The notes under the pieces: generated by a model
The model's input: only the letters and a program-made list of their open reading frames with translations
The model's database searches: none
What the model was told of the DNA's origin: nothing
Origin: VHCN01 sp964589935
GTDB lineage: Bacteria; Verrucomicrobiota; Verrucomicrobiia; Limisphaerales; VHCN01
Direction of reading: 5' to 3'
Assembly (NCBI GenBank): GCA_964589935.1
Contig: CAZPVD010000016.1
Location: forward strand, 1 to 64,000
DNA length: 64,000 nt
Shown: in pieces, positions 15,894-24,472 of the stretch
Layout: every line of letters starts with the position of its first letter
How positions within the stretch are numbered: position 1 is the first letter of the stretch
Position numbers and translations under genes: made by a program

Positions 15894-16819
15894 AGCGCAT
15901 CCACGTCATAGACTCCCACACCGGCGGCGAACCGACGCGCGTCGTCGTTATCGGCGGGCCGGAACTCGGCGGCGGTTCTGTCGCGGACAAACTCAAATTG
16001 TTTCGCGAGCAGCACGACAAATTCCGCTCCGCCATCGTGAACGAGCCGCGCGGTTCGGACGTGCTTGTCGGCGCGCTGCTCGTCGAGCCGGCAGACAAAT
16101 CGTGCGCGGCGGGCGTCATCTTCTTCAACAATGTCGGCTGCCTCGGCATGTGCGGGCACGGCACCATCGGCCTCGTCGTTACGCTCGCGCACGGCGGCAA
16201 AATCAAACCCGGCGAACACCGCATCGAGACGCCCGTCGGCATCGTCACCGCCACGCTGCACACGGATGGCTCCGTCTCCGTCGAGAACGTGCCGAGTTTT
16301 CGCAAGGCGAAGGCCGCGACAGTCGAAGTGCCCGGCCTCGGAAAAGTTTCCGGCGACGTGGCGTGGGGCGGGAACTGGTTTTATCTCGTGGAGCAACACG
16401 GGCAATCGCTCGATTTGAAAAATGTGGAGCAACTCACGGAAGTTTCGTGGCGCATCCGGCAGGCAGCAAACGCGCAGGGTTTTCCTGAGGTGGATCACGT
16501 TGAGCTGTTCGGCCCGCCGCAGTCGGGCGGGCACTCGCGCAACTTCGTGCTCTGCCCCGGCAAGGCTTACGACCGCTCGCCATGCGGCACCGGCACGAGC
16601 GCGAAGCTCGCGTGCCTCGCTGCGGACGGCAAGCTCGCCGAGGGCGAGCCGTGGGTGCAGGAGAGCATCCTCGGCACGACGTTCACCGGGCGCTTCCGCT
16701 GGCACGACCGCGCGCGCGGCGAAATCATCCCGACCATCACCGGCACGGCGTTCGTGAACAGCGAGGCGACGTTGCTGCTCGACGAAAACGACCCGTTTTG
16801 CTGGGGTATCCGCGCATGA
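15890..16819 (+). CDS. 4-hydroxyproline 2-epimerase (proline racemase family)
   Basis: The 309-residue proline racemase-fold enzyme has both catalytic cysteines, in GMCGHGTIG (about 86-94) and RSPCGTGTSAKLA (about 229-241). The second cysteine marks a racemase/epimerase; the related trans-3-hydroxyproline dehydratases carry Thr there. It should convert trans-4-hydroxy-L-proline to cis-4-hydroxy-D-proline, the first step of catabolism, with the DadA-like and DapA-like enzymes of this locus acting next. The N-terminus MKRIHVIDSHTGGEPTRVV is typical. Both ends overlap neighbours by ATGA, showing tight operon packing. Confidence 0.9.
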   Translation: MKRIHVIDSHTGGEPTRVVVIGGPELGGGSVADKLKLFREQHDKFRSAIVNEPRGSDVLVGALLVEPADKSCAAGVIFFNNVGCLGMCGHGTIGLVVTLAHGGKIKPGEHRIETPVGIVTATLHTDGSVSVENVPSFRKAKAATVEVPGLGKVSGDVAWGGNWFYLVEQHGQSLDLKNVEQLTEVSWRIRQAANAQGFPEVDHVELFGPPQSGGHSRNFVLCPGKAYDRSPCGTGTSAKLACLAADGKLAEGEPWVQESILGTTFTGRFRWHDRARGEIIPTITGTAFVNSEATLLLDENDPFCWGIRA

Positions 16820-17955
16820 AGCCATCCACGCTCTCCGCGTTCGCGCTCGCCTTTGTTTCTTTGCCAGCAAACGCCGCTGACTTCGCCGGCGACGTGACAG
16901 ACGTGCGCGTCATTCGCCGCGTCGAGCAGCATCCGGGCGCGGCGCTGTTGTGGGAGCCTTACATCGCCGAGTGGCGCGCGAAGCATCTCGTCGTCGCGTT
17001 CGGCGCGGGCATCCCGGGCAAGACCGACATGGGCGACATCCTCGCGAGCGTCTCGACCAACGACGGCAACTCGTGGAGCGAGCCGGCGCTGGTCTTCGAC
17101 CACAACCAGCGGCACGGCGCGATGCAGTTCGGCTACGCGAACCCGGTGCTCTACAAGCCGCCGGGGCAGGACGTGTTGTGGTGCTTCGCGATGCGCTGCC
17201 CGATGAACTACCAGCACAGCGAGGACTCGCAGCTTGTCGGCGCGTTCAGCGCGGACGGCGGCCGCTCATGGACGCCCGTGGAACTCGCGATGCACTACAC
17301 CGGGCCGCTCATCGTTGTCGGCGGAATCCACCGCATCATCGAGAACGGCCAGCCGCGCTATCTCTTCCCCGCGCACCGCAACACGAAGCGCAGCGACCCG
17401 CTCGGCACGCGTGACCAGTTCGTGTTAAGCAGCACGAGCCTGCTCGAATGGCGGCTCGCGGGCCACGTGCCGCAGCCGGAGAGCGGAAAAGTTTTCCTCC
17501 ACGAAGGCAGCCTCGCGCCCGGCGACGCGGAGGGCGAGTTGAAGATGGTCATGCGCACGGCGAACTACGAAAAGGAAAACCTGCCGACCGATCCGCCGCG
17601 CGCGTTCTCGACCGTGAGCCGCGACGGCGGGCGCACGTGGAGCGCGGCGCGGCAGGAGCCGGATCTGTGGAACGCGAAGTCGAAGGCCTTCTACGGCCGC
17701 GCGGCGAACGGCACGCACGTTTACGTTTACAGTGACGGCCCCGCCGGCGCGCGAATGGCGCTGCGTTACAAGCTCCAGCCCGCCGGCGGCACGTGGGGCG
17801 AGGAGAAAACTTTCTTCGATTCAGCCACGCACAATTCGTATCCGACGCTCATCGAGGTGAAGCCGAACGAATTCCGCGCCGTGTGGGACAGCGGCACGAA
17901 GGACAAACACCGCACGCACATCCGTTTCGGCAAGTTCAGCCTTCCCGCCAATTGA
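16816..17955 (+). CDS. Secreted sialidase-like BNR-repeat protein
   Basis: This 379-residue protein has a signal peptide (MKPSTLSAFALAFVSLPANA) and a six-bladed propeller of the sialidase superfamily. Asp-box (BNR) motifs are visible as STNDGNSWSEP (about 76), SADGGRSWTP (about 144) and SRDGGRTWSA (about 265). Sialidases release terminal sialic acids from glycoconjugates; PVC homologues may use other sugars. An arginine triad could not be assigned with certainty from sequence alone. Its start overlaps the epimerase stop (ATGA at 16816-16819). The next gene ends in a sialate O-acetylesterase-like domain, which supports sialoglycan-type substrates. Confidence 0.75.
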   Translation: MKPSTLSAFALAFVSLPANAADFAGDVTDVRVIRRVEQHPGAALLWEPYIAEWRAKHLVVAFGAGIPGKTDMGDILASVSTNDGNSWSEPALVFDHNQRHGAMQFGYANPVLYKPPGQDVLWCFAMRCPMNYQHSEDSQLVGAFSADGGRSWTPVELAMHYTGPLIVVGGIHRIIENGQPRYLFPAHRNTKRSDPLGTRDQFVLSSTSLLEWRLAGHVPQPESGKVFLHEGSLAPGDAEGELKMVMRTANYEKENLPTDPPRAFSTVSRDGGRTWSAARQEPDLWNAKSKAFYGRAANGTHVYVYSDGPAGARMALRYKLQPAGGTWGEEKTFFDSATHNSYPTLIEVKPNEFRAVWDSGTKDKHRTHIRFGKFSLPAN

Positions 17956-17958
17956 TTT

Positions 17959-19590
17959 ATGAAACGCGCGCCACGCCCGATCCGCCTTTTGCTCCCGTTG
18001 CTGCTGACGCTGGCGTATTGCAGCGCGGCTTCACTTCGCGCCGCGGAGGGTTTTCAGACCCGCGCCATCGAGGGCTGGACGGTGCAGGTGAGCGAGAAAC
18101 TGCTCGCCGACCAGAAGGACGCGACGGAGAAGGCGCTCGCCCTCGCGCAGAAGCAGCTCGCGGACATCGCGCGCGTCGTGCCATCGAACGCCGTGGCGCG
18201 GCTGCGCGAGGTGACGCTGTGGTTTTCGCCCGAATATCCCGGTGTGAAGCCGAAGGCCGAGTATCATCCCGGCGCGGGCTGGCTTCTCGAGCACGGGCGC
18301 GACCCGGTCATGGTCAAGGGCGTCGAGTTCACGAACGTCCGCATCTTCGAGGCCGAGGCGAACCGCATGCCGGTCTTCATCCTGCACGAGCTGGCCCATT
18401 CGTATCACGACCGTGTGTTCGGCTTTGACAACGCGGAGATCAAGGCCGCCTACGAGCGCGCGAAGGCCAGCGGCAAATACGACAAGGTCGAGCGCTGGCA
18501 CGGCAACGGCAAGCCGAACACCTTCGAGCGCGCCTACGCCATGACCAGCCCGCAGGAGTATTTCGCGGAATGCAGCGAGGCGTTCTTCGGCCGCAACGAT
18601 TTCTTTCCGTTCACCAAGGCCGAACTGGAGAAACACGACCCGGAGATGTTCGCGCTGCTGGAGAAGCTGTGGGGCGTGCCGGCGAAGCGGTCTGGCAAAG
18701 GCCCGGTGAAGGTGTTCGTCCTCGTCGGCCAGTCGAACATGGAGGGCCAGGCTGTCGTGGACTTGGACGGGAAGAATTACAACGAGGGCAAGGGCACTCT
18801 CGCGGCGTTGATGCGCGACCCGGCAAAGGCCGCGCAGTTCAAGCATCTCCGCGCCGCGGATGGGAAGTGGACTGTGCGGGACGACGTGTGGGTGCGGTAT
18901 CAGCGCGAGAATCGTCCGTTGCTGGCCGGGGCGCTGGGCGTGGGCTTTTCGGTTTACGGCGACGCGCATCACTTCGGGCCCGAGCTGCAGTTCGGCCACG
19001 TCGTCGGCGACCACTTCGAGAATCAGGTCCTGCTCATCAAAACGGCGTGGGGCGGAAAAAGTTTGTTCAAGGATTTCCGCCCGCCCAGTTCCGGCGGCGA
19101 AGTCGGGCCTTATTACACGAAAATGCTCGCGGAGATTCGCGAGGCGCTCGCGAACTTGAAGACGGACTTTCCAAGCTACGATGGCGCGGGCTATGAACTC
19201 GCGGGCTTCGTCTGGTATCACGGCTGGAACGACGGCGTGAATCCCAAGACCGCCGTGCCCGAATACGAGCAGAACCTCGTAAACCTCATCAAGGACGTGC
19301 GCCGCGACTTGAACGCGCCGAAACTGCCCGTGGTCATCGGCGAACTCACCGGCCCGTGGGTGAACGCGACGCCCGAGTGGGAGAAGCTTCGAGCCGCGCA
19401 GGCCGCTGCGGCGAAGCGGCCGGAACTTGGCTGCAACGTCGTCTTCATCCCCACGCGTGACTTCGTGCGCAAGCCCGAGGACTCGCCGAATCCCACTCAC
19501 GGCCATCACGAGTTCGGCAACGCGGAGACATATTTTCTCGTCGGCGATGCACTCGGCCGCGCGATGGTGAAATTGCTCAACGCGCCGTGA
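17959..19590 (+). CDS. Secreted zincin-like domain fused to sialate O-acetylesterase (SASA) domain
   Basis: The 543-residue, two-domain protein has a signal peptide (cut near SLRAAEG). Residues about 35-240 form a metallopeptidase-like module with HELAHSYHD (about 143), an HExxH zinc site, and a downstream EYFAECSEAFFG that could give the third ligand. Residues about 250-540 form an SGNH hydrolase of the SASA family, with the nucleophile in VLVGQSNMEGQ (about 253-263), a WHGWND region, and a late His in NPTHGHHEFG (about 515). The second domain removes O-acetyl groups, for example from sialic acid or xylan. It starts 3 nt after the sialidase stop and overlaps the next gene by ATGA. Confidence 0.8.
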   Translation: MKRAPRPIRLLLPLLLTLAYCSAASLRAAEGFQTRAIEGWTVQVSEKLLADQKDATEKALALAQKQLADIARVVPSNAVARLREVTLWFSPEYPGVKPKAEYHPGAGWLLEHGRDPVMVKGVEFTNVRIFEAEANRMPVFILHELAHSYHDRVFGFDNAEIKAAYERAKASGKYDKVERWHGNGKPNTFERAYAMTSPQEYFAECSEAFFGRNDFFPFTKAELEKHDPEMFALLEKLWGVPAKRSGKGPVKVFVLVGQSNMEGQAVVDLDGKNYNEGKGTLAALMRDPAKAAQFKHLRAADGKWTVRDDVWVRYQRENRPLLAGALGVGFSVYGDAHHFGPELQFGHVVGDHFENQVLLIKTAWGGKSLFKDFRPPSSGGEVGPYYTKMLAEIREALANLKTDFPSYDGAGYELAGFVWYHGWNDGVNPKTAVPEYEQNLVNLIKDVRRDLNAPKLPVVIGELTGPWVNATPEWEKLRAAQAAAAKRPELGCNVVFIPTRDFVRKPEDSPNPTHGHHEFGNAETYFLVGDALGRAMVKLLNAP

Positions 19591-21827
19591 ATGTCCGCGT
19601 CCCAATTGCGACGGTCGCCTGCCTTGCCGCCATGATGTGCGCGGCGGCTGAAGGTTCTTTCGTCGGAGGATTGGCGCGGCACCCTCATCCATCGCCGAAG
19701 CTCGCCGGGACCGTGCTCGTGAGCGAACTGGGCTGCGCGGCGTGCCACGCCTCCGGAAACGCCGCCTTTGCGCCGAAGGCCGCGCCGGACCTCTCCGCGG
19801 TCGGTTCGCGAGTGCAGGGCGCGCACCTGCGCCGTTTCATCGAGAGCCCCGCCGCCACCAAGCCCGGCACGACGATGCCCGATGTGCTCGGCCATCTGCC
19901 TCGCACCGCGCGCGCGGCCACGGCGAACGCACTCGCCCACTACCTGGCCTCGTTGGGCGGTGCGCCGCCCGCCTTCACACGTCCGGCGCTCGATGCCGTC
20001 GAGCGCGGCAAGAAGTTGTATCACACTGTTGGCTGCGTCGCGTGCCATTCGGCGGAAGCGCCGCTGGCGGATTCCGTGCCGCTCGGCCCGGTGGCGGAGA
20101 AGTATTCACTCGCGAGCCTCACCGCGTTCTTAGAGGACCCGCTCGCCGTCCGCCCCGCCGGCCGGATGCCCGACGCGAAGCTCGACCACTTTGAGGCGCA
20201 GGACATCGCAAGCTACCTGCTGCGCGAACAGTCCGCGCCGGCAGATTCCTTCTCGCCCGACTCGCAACTCGTGGAACGCGGCAAAGTTCTTTTCGCACAG
20301 CATCGCTGCAACGCCTGCCACGAGATCGCCGGGCAGCGCGCGCAACCGCAGCTCGCGGCTTTGGACAAGCTGCACCCGGAGCGCGGTTGTTTGTCCGAGG
20401 AGCCGGGCGCGTGGCCGCGCTATCCGCTGTCGGATACACAACGCTCCGCCATCCGCACCGCGCTCGCGGAGGGAAACCAACCGCCGAGTGTGAGCGAGAA
20501 CATCGAACTCACGCTCACCCGCCTGAATTGCCTTGCGTGCCATCAGCGCGACGGCATCGGTGGCGTGCCTGCGGATCGAAATGTGTTCTTCACCGGCGTG
20601 GATGAAAACCTCGGCGAGCAGGGCCGCCTGCCGCCGCCGCTCACGGGCGTGGGCGCGAAGCTCAAACGCGAGTGGCTGCGCGACGTGGTGGTCAGCGGCG
20701 CTTCCGTGCGGCCGTATCTGCGCACGCGCATGCCGAAGTTCGGCGAGGCGAATGCGGCGTCGCTCGTGGACTTGTTCAAGCAGCACGACCGGCTGCCCGC
20801 GGCCGAGTTCGAGCGCGTGCGCGAGGCCGACAAGCCGAAGCAACTCGGGCGCGAACTGGCCGGGAGCAAGTATTTCAACTGCATCGCCTGCCACACGTTT
20901 CGCGAGAAGAGCGCGGCGCCGATCCGCGCGCTCGACCTCACCACGATGACCGAGCGGTTGGAGGAAAACTGGTTTCATCATTACCTCGCGAACCCGCAGA
21001 AGTTTTCGCCGCTCACCATCATGCCGAGTTTCTGGCCGGACGGAAAATCGCCGTTGACCGAAGTGCTCGGCGGCGATCCCGGCAAGCAGCGCGACGCGTT
21101 GTGGCGCTACTTGTCCGAAGGACCGGAGGCCGGCGAGCCGCGCGGACTCGTGCTCGAACCGCTGATCATCGCCGTGAAGGACGAGGCGGTGATGTTGCGT
21201 CGCAGTTATCCCGGCATCGGCAAGCGCGGCATCGGCGTCGGCTATCCGTCGGGCCTCAACCTCTCGTTCGACGCGGGACAGATGCGGCTCGCGTCCATCT
21301 GGAGCGGCGGATTCATCGAGGCGTCCGCCGTGTGGCGCGGCCAGGGCGCGGGCAACGTGCACGTGCTCGGCAAGGACACGGTGAACTTCCCCGCCGGCGT
21401 GGCGTTCGCGGTGCTGGAATCCGCCGCGACCGAGTGGCCGACGAATCTGGCGAAGCAGGCGGAGGGATTCCAGTTCAACGGTTACACGCTCGACGCGAAA
21501 CAGCGGCCGACGTTTCGCTACTCGTTCAGCGGGCTCACGGTCGAGGATTGCTTTCTCGATCTCAAAGACGCTGCGGGCAAACCGCACTTCGAGCGCACGC
21601 TGAAATTTTCCGGCAGCAAGCCACCGGCGGGCTTGCACCTGCGCCTCGCGGTGGATCAACAGATCGAGCAACGCGGCGAGCGCGACTACATCGTCGGCGG
21701 GACGCTGCGGCTGCGGTTGCCGGCGGCGGGCATCGTTCGCGGCGTAGGCGGCGGGCGCGAGTTGCTGCTGCCCGTGGCGACCACCGGGCCCATCACGATC
21801 GAGTATCACCTCACCGGCAAACCATGA
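19587..21827 (+). CDS. Exported pentahaem c-type cytochrome, planctomycete type
   Basis: This 746-residue exported protein has five haem c attachment sites: CAACH (about residue 50), CVACH (about 150), CNACH, CLACH and CIACH. They are spread over the first 440 residues in cytochrome c-like repeats (ERGKKLYHTVGC, ERGKVLFAQHRC). The C-terminal 300 residues have no CxxCH and look like a beta-sandwich region related to those in PVC secreted dehydrogenases. It likely shuttles electrons in the periplasm from the dehydrogenase encoded next. Start and stop each overlap neighbours by ATGA, so it is co-translated with both. The signal peptide is short (MNVRVPIATVACLAAMMCAAA). Confidence 0.82.
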   Translation: MNVRVPIATVACLAAMMCAAAEGSFVGGLARHPHPSPKLAGTVLVSELGCAACHASGNAAFAPKAAPDLSAVGSRVQGAHLRRFIESPAATKPGTTMPDVLGHLPRTARAATANALAHYLASLGGAPPAFTRPALDAVERGKKLYHTVGCVACHSAEAPLADSVPLGPVAEKYSLASLTAFLEDPLAVRPAGRMPDAKLDHFEAQDIASYLLREQSAPADSFSPDSQLVERGKVLFAQHRCNACHEIAGQRAQPQLAALDKLHPERGCLSEEPGAWPRYPLSDTQRSAIRTALAEGNQPPSVSENIELTLTRLNCLACHQRDGIGGVPADRNVFFTGVDENLGEQGRLPPPLTGVGAKLKREWLRDVVVSGASVRPYLRTRMPKFGEANAASLVDLFKQHDRLPAAEFERVREADKPKQLGRELAGSKYFNCIACHTFREKSAAPIRALDLTTMTERLEENWFHHYLANPQKFSPLTIMPSFWPDGKSPLTEVLGGDPGKQRDALWRYLSEGPEAGEPRGLVLEPLIIAVKDEAVMLRRSYPGIGKRGIGVGYPSGLNLSFDAGQMRLASIWSGGFIEASAVWRGQGAGNVHVLGKDTVNFPAGVAFAVLESAATEWPTNLAKQAEGFQFNGYTLDAKQRPTFRYSFSGLTVEDCFLDLKDAAGKPHFERTLKFSGSKPPAGLHLRLAVDQQIEQRGERDYIVGGTLRLRLPAAGIVRGVGGGRELLLPVATTGPITIEYHLTGKP

Positions 21828-23299
21828 ACTTTCGCCTCTTGATTTTTCTGGGCTTGAGCCTCGTCACCGCGGCAGCGGAAGACCTGGGCGACACATGGGG
21901 AACGGCGGAGCGCGAGGCCGCCTACTACCGCATCGTCAACGTGCCGATTCCCGAGGGCGTTTACGTCGAGGCCGGGAGCTTTGTCACGCTGCCCGATGGC
22001 CGGCTCGCGATCGGCACGCGGCGCGGCGAGATTCTGCTGGTAAGCGGCGCGTTCGATGAGCATCCGCGACCGACGTTTCAAACCTTCGCCAGCGGACTCG
22101 ATGAAGTGCTCGGCCTGGCGTATCGCGATGGCGCCTTTTACGCGACGCAACAAACCGAGGTCACGCGAATCACCGACGCGAACGGCGACGGGCGCGCCGA
22201 CCGCTTCGAAACGTTGAGCGACAAGTGGGGCTTCAACAATTACCACGAGTTCGCCATGGGCTCGAAGTTCGACCCGGAGGGAAATCTCTGGGTCGCGCTG
22301 TGCCTGTCCGAGTCCTACACCTCGAAGGAAAAGTTCCGCGGCTGGGCGCTGAAGATCACGCCGGACGGCAAGACCATCCCGATGTGCAGCGGCATCCGCA
22401 GCCCGCTCGGGGTCGGCACGAACGAGCACGGCGTGATGTTCTACGCCGAGAGCCAAGGGCCGTGGAACGGCTCGTGTTCGCTCAAGCATCTCAAGCCCGG
22501 CGGTTTCATGGGCCATCCCGCCAGCTTCAACTGGTATCCGCTCGCGCCGAACATGGGGCCCGCGCCGGTCGAGCCAAACACTCGCTCGCGCTTGGAAACC
22601 GAGCGCAAACGCGTGAAGGAACTCGTGCCCTACGCCGTGGTTTTTCCCTACAAAAAAATGGGCCGTTCAATTTCCGCCTTCGAGGTGAACGAGTCGCGCG
22701 GAAAGTTTGGGCCGTTCGACGGGCAACTTTTTCTCGGCGATTACACGTTGAGCATCGTGATGCGCGCGACGACCGAGCTGGTAAACGGCGTGTGGCAGGG
22801 CGCGTGTTATCCGTTCCGCGAGGGGCTGGCGACGGGAATTCTCTCCGTGCACTTCACGCCGCGCGGGCAGCTCATCGCCGGCGGCACGAACCGCGGCTGG
22901 CCCGTGCGCGGCATGAAGGACAACGTGCTGCAACGACTCGACTGGACCGGCCGTGTGCCGTTCGAGATTCAGGAAATCAACGCGCGTCCGGACGGCTTTC
23001 TCCTGCGCTTCACGCGACCCGTGGATCGGATGCTGGCCGCGCGACCGGAGACTTTCGAGATCGAGACTTACACGCACATTTACCAGCAGGCCTACGGCAG
23101 TCCCGAGGTGGACCAGACGCACCCGGCCGTAACCGCCGCCGAAGTCGCGCCGGATGGGTTAAGCGTCCGTCTGCGCATCAACGGTCTCGCGCAGGGGCAC
23201 GTCCATGAGTTCCACGTGCCCGCGCTGAAGTCGCGCGACGGCGAATTCCTGCTGCACAATCGCGCTTACTACACGTTGAACGAAATCCCGAAGAACTGA
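21824..23299 (+). CDS. Secreted PQQ/sorbosone-dehydrogenase-like beta-propeller
   Basis: This 491-residue protein has a signal peptide (MNFRLLIFLGLSLVTAAA) and a six-bladed propeller of the glucose/sorbosone dehydrogenase type common in PVC bacteria. Blade motifs include VTLPDGRLAIGTRRGEI, ITDANGDGRADRFE and LKITPDGKTIPMCSGIRSPLGVG. It has no haem motif of its own, whereas the preceding gene, overlapping by ATGA, encodes a five-haem cytochrome. Together they look like a dehydrogenase-cytochrome pair oxidising a sugar outside the cytoplasm. The cofactor (PQQ or calcium-bound) and substrate are not evident. Confidence 0.78.
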   Translation: MNFRLLIFLGLSLVTAAAEDLGDTWGTAEREAAYYRIVNVPIPEGVYVEAGSFVTLPDGRLAIGTRRGEILLVSGAFDEHPRPTFQTFASGLDEVLGLAYRDGAFYATQQTEVTRITDANGDGRADRFETLSDKWGFNNYHEFAMGSKFDPEGNLWVALCLSESYTSKEKFRGWALKITPDGKTIPMCSGIRSPLGVGTNEHGVMFYAESQGPWNGSCSLKHLKPGGFMGHPASFNWYPLAPNMGPAPVEPNTRSRLETERKRVKELVPYAVVFPYKKMGRSISAFEVNESRGKFGPFDGQLFLGDYTLSIVMRATTELVNGVWQGACYPFREGLATGILSVHFTPRGQLIAGGTNRGWPVRGMKDNVLQRLDWTGRVPFEIQEINARPDGFLLRFTRPVDRMLAARPETFEIETYTHIYQQAYGSPEVDQTHPAVTAAEVAPDGLSVRLRINGLAQGHVHEFHVPALKSRDGEFLLHNRAYYTLNEIPKN

Positions 23300-23323
23300 C
23301 CGCGCCACGCCCAGCCGCCTTTC

Positions 23324-24427
23324 ATGAAAATCAAACGCATCCTCGCCTATCGCGTCGAACTCCCGCTGCACGAGACCACCTACAAGTGGAGCGGCGGCAA
23401 ATCCGTCACCGTGTTCGACAGCACCATCGTGCGCGTCGAGACGGACACCGGACTCGTCGGCCACGGCGAGGTGTGTCCGCTCGGGCCGTTCTATCTGCCG
23501 GCGTATGCGGACGGCGTGCGCGCGGGGTTGCGCGAACTCGGGCCGCATTTGCTCGATGAAGATCCGCGCCAGCTCGCGAAGCTCAACCGCAAAATGGACG
23601 CCGCGCTCAAGGGCCATCCCTACGTGAAGAGCGCCATCGACATCGCTTGCTGGGACATCCTCGGCCAGTCGTGCGCGATGCCCGTGTGCGAACTTCTCGG
23701 CGGCCGTTACGGCGAGGACGTGCATCTCTACCGCGCCATCTCGCAGGAGTCGCCGGAGCAAATGGCCGCGAAAGTCGCGGGCTATCGCGCGGAAGGTTAT
23801 CGACGATTCCAACTCAAGGTCGGCGGTGATCCCGACACGGACATCGCGCGCATCTTCGCTGTCGCCGCGAAGCTCCAAACCGGCGACCGCCTCGTGGCCG
23901 ACGCGAACACCGGCTGGGTCCAACACGAAGCCGTGCGCGTCGCGAAGGCCGTGCGCGATGTGGATGTTTACATTGAGCAGCCGTGCCTCACCTACGAGGA
24001 GTGCCTTGCCGTGCGCCGGCAGATTCCGCATCCGTTCGTGCTCGATGAAAACATTGACGACCTTGGCATCCTGATTCGCGCCAAGGCCGACCTTGCGATG
24101 GACGTGGTGAACCTCAAGATCAGCAAGCTCGGCGGCCTCACGAAAATCCGTCAGGCGCGCGATCTCTGCGTGAGCATGGGCATCGCGATGACGCTGGAGG
24201 ACTCGTGGGGCGGCGACATCGCGACCGCCGCCATCGCGCACCTCGCTCAAAGCACGCCCACGGAATTCTTGTTTACGACGACCGACTTTAACAGCTACGT
24301 CACCGTGAGCACCGCCGACGGCGCGCCGAAGCGTGTGAACGGCCGCATGGCCGCAAGCACAAAGCCCGGCCTCGGCATCACGCCAAGGATGACTGTGCTG
24401 GGCGAGCCGGTGCTTGTTTGCGGGTGA
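23324..24427 (+). CDS. Enolase-superfamily enzyme, likely hydroxyproline(-betaine) epimerase/dehydratase
   Basis: The 367-residue mandelate racemase/muconate lactonising enzyme has barrel residues in order: Lys in RRFQLKVGGDP (about 166), Asp in VADANTGW (about 194), Glu in YIEQPC (about 221), Asp/Glu in VLDENIDD (about 244), and Lys in VNLKISKLGG (about 268), as in the MLE subgroup. Close family members include 4-hydroxyproline-betaine 2-epimerase (HpbD) and a cis-3-hydroxy-L-proline dehydratase. The surrounding 4-hydroxyproline epimerase, DadA-like and DapA-like genes favour such a substrate. It starts 24 nt after the preceding stop. Other acid-sugar substrates cannot be excluded. Confidence 0.78.
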   Translation: MKIKRILAYRVELPLHETTYKWSGGKSVTVFDSTIVRVETDTGLVGHGEVCPLGPFYLPAYADGVRAGLRELGPHLLDEDPRQLAKLNRKMDAALKGHPYVKSAIDIACWDILGQSCAMPVCELLGGRYGEDVHLYRAISQESPEQMAAKVAGYRAEGYRRFQLKVGGDPDTDIARIFAVAAKLQTGDRLVADANTGWVQHEAVRVAKAVRDVDVYIEQPCLTYEECLAVRRQIPHPFVLDENIDDLGILIRAKADLAMDVVNLKISKLGGLTKIRQARDLCVSMGIAMTLEDSWGGDIATAAIAHLAQSTPTEFLFTTTDFNSYVTVSTADGAPKRVNGRMAASTKPGLGITPRMTVLGEPVLVCG

Positions 24428-24472
24428 GCGGATGGACCGGTGGCGCCCGGCATTCCGGCTCTTGCTGAATCC

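Noticed and set aside
18031..19692. Minus-strand open frame of about 550 codons
   Set aside because: It mirrors the zincin-SASA gene, which has a signal peptide and catalytic motifs. The antisense product has no recognisable domain.
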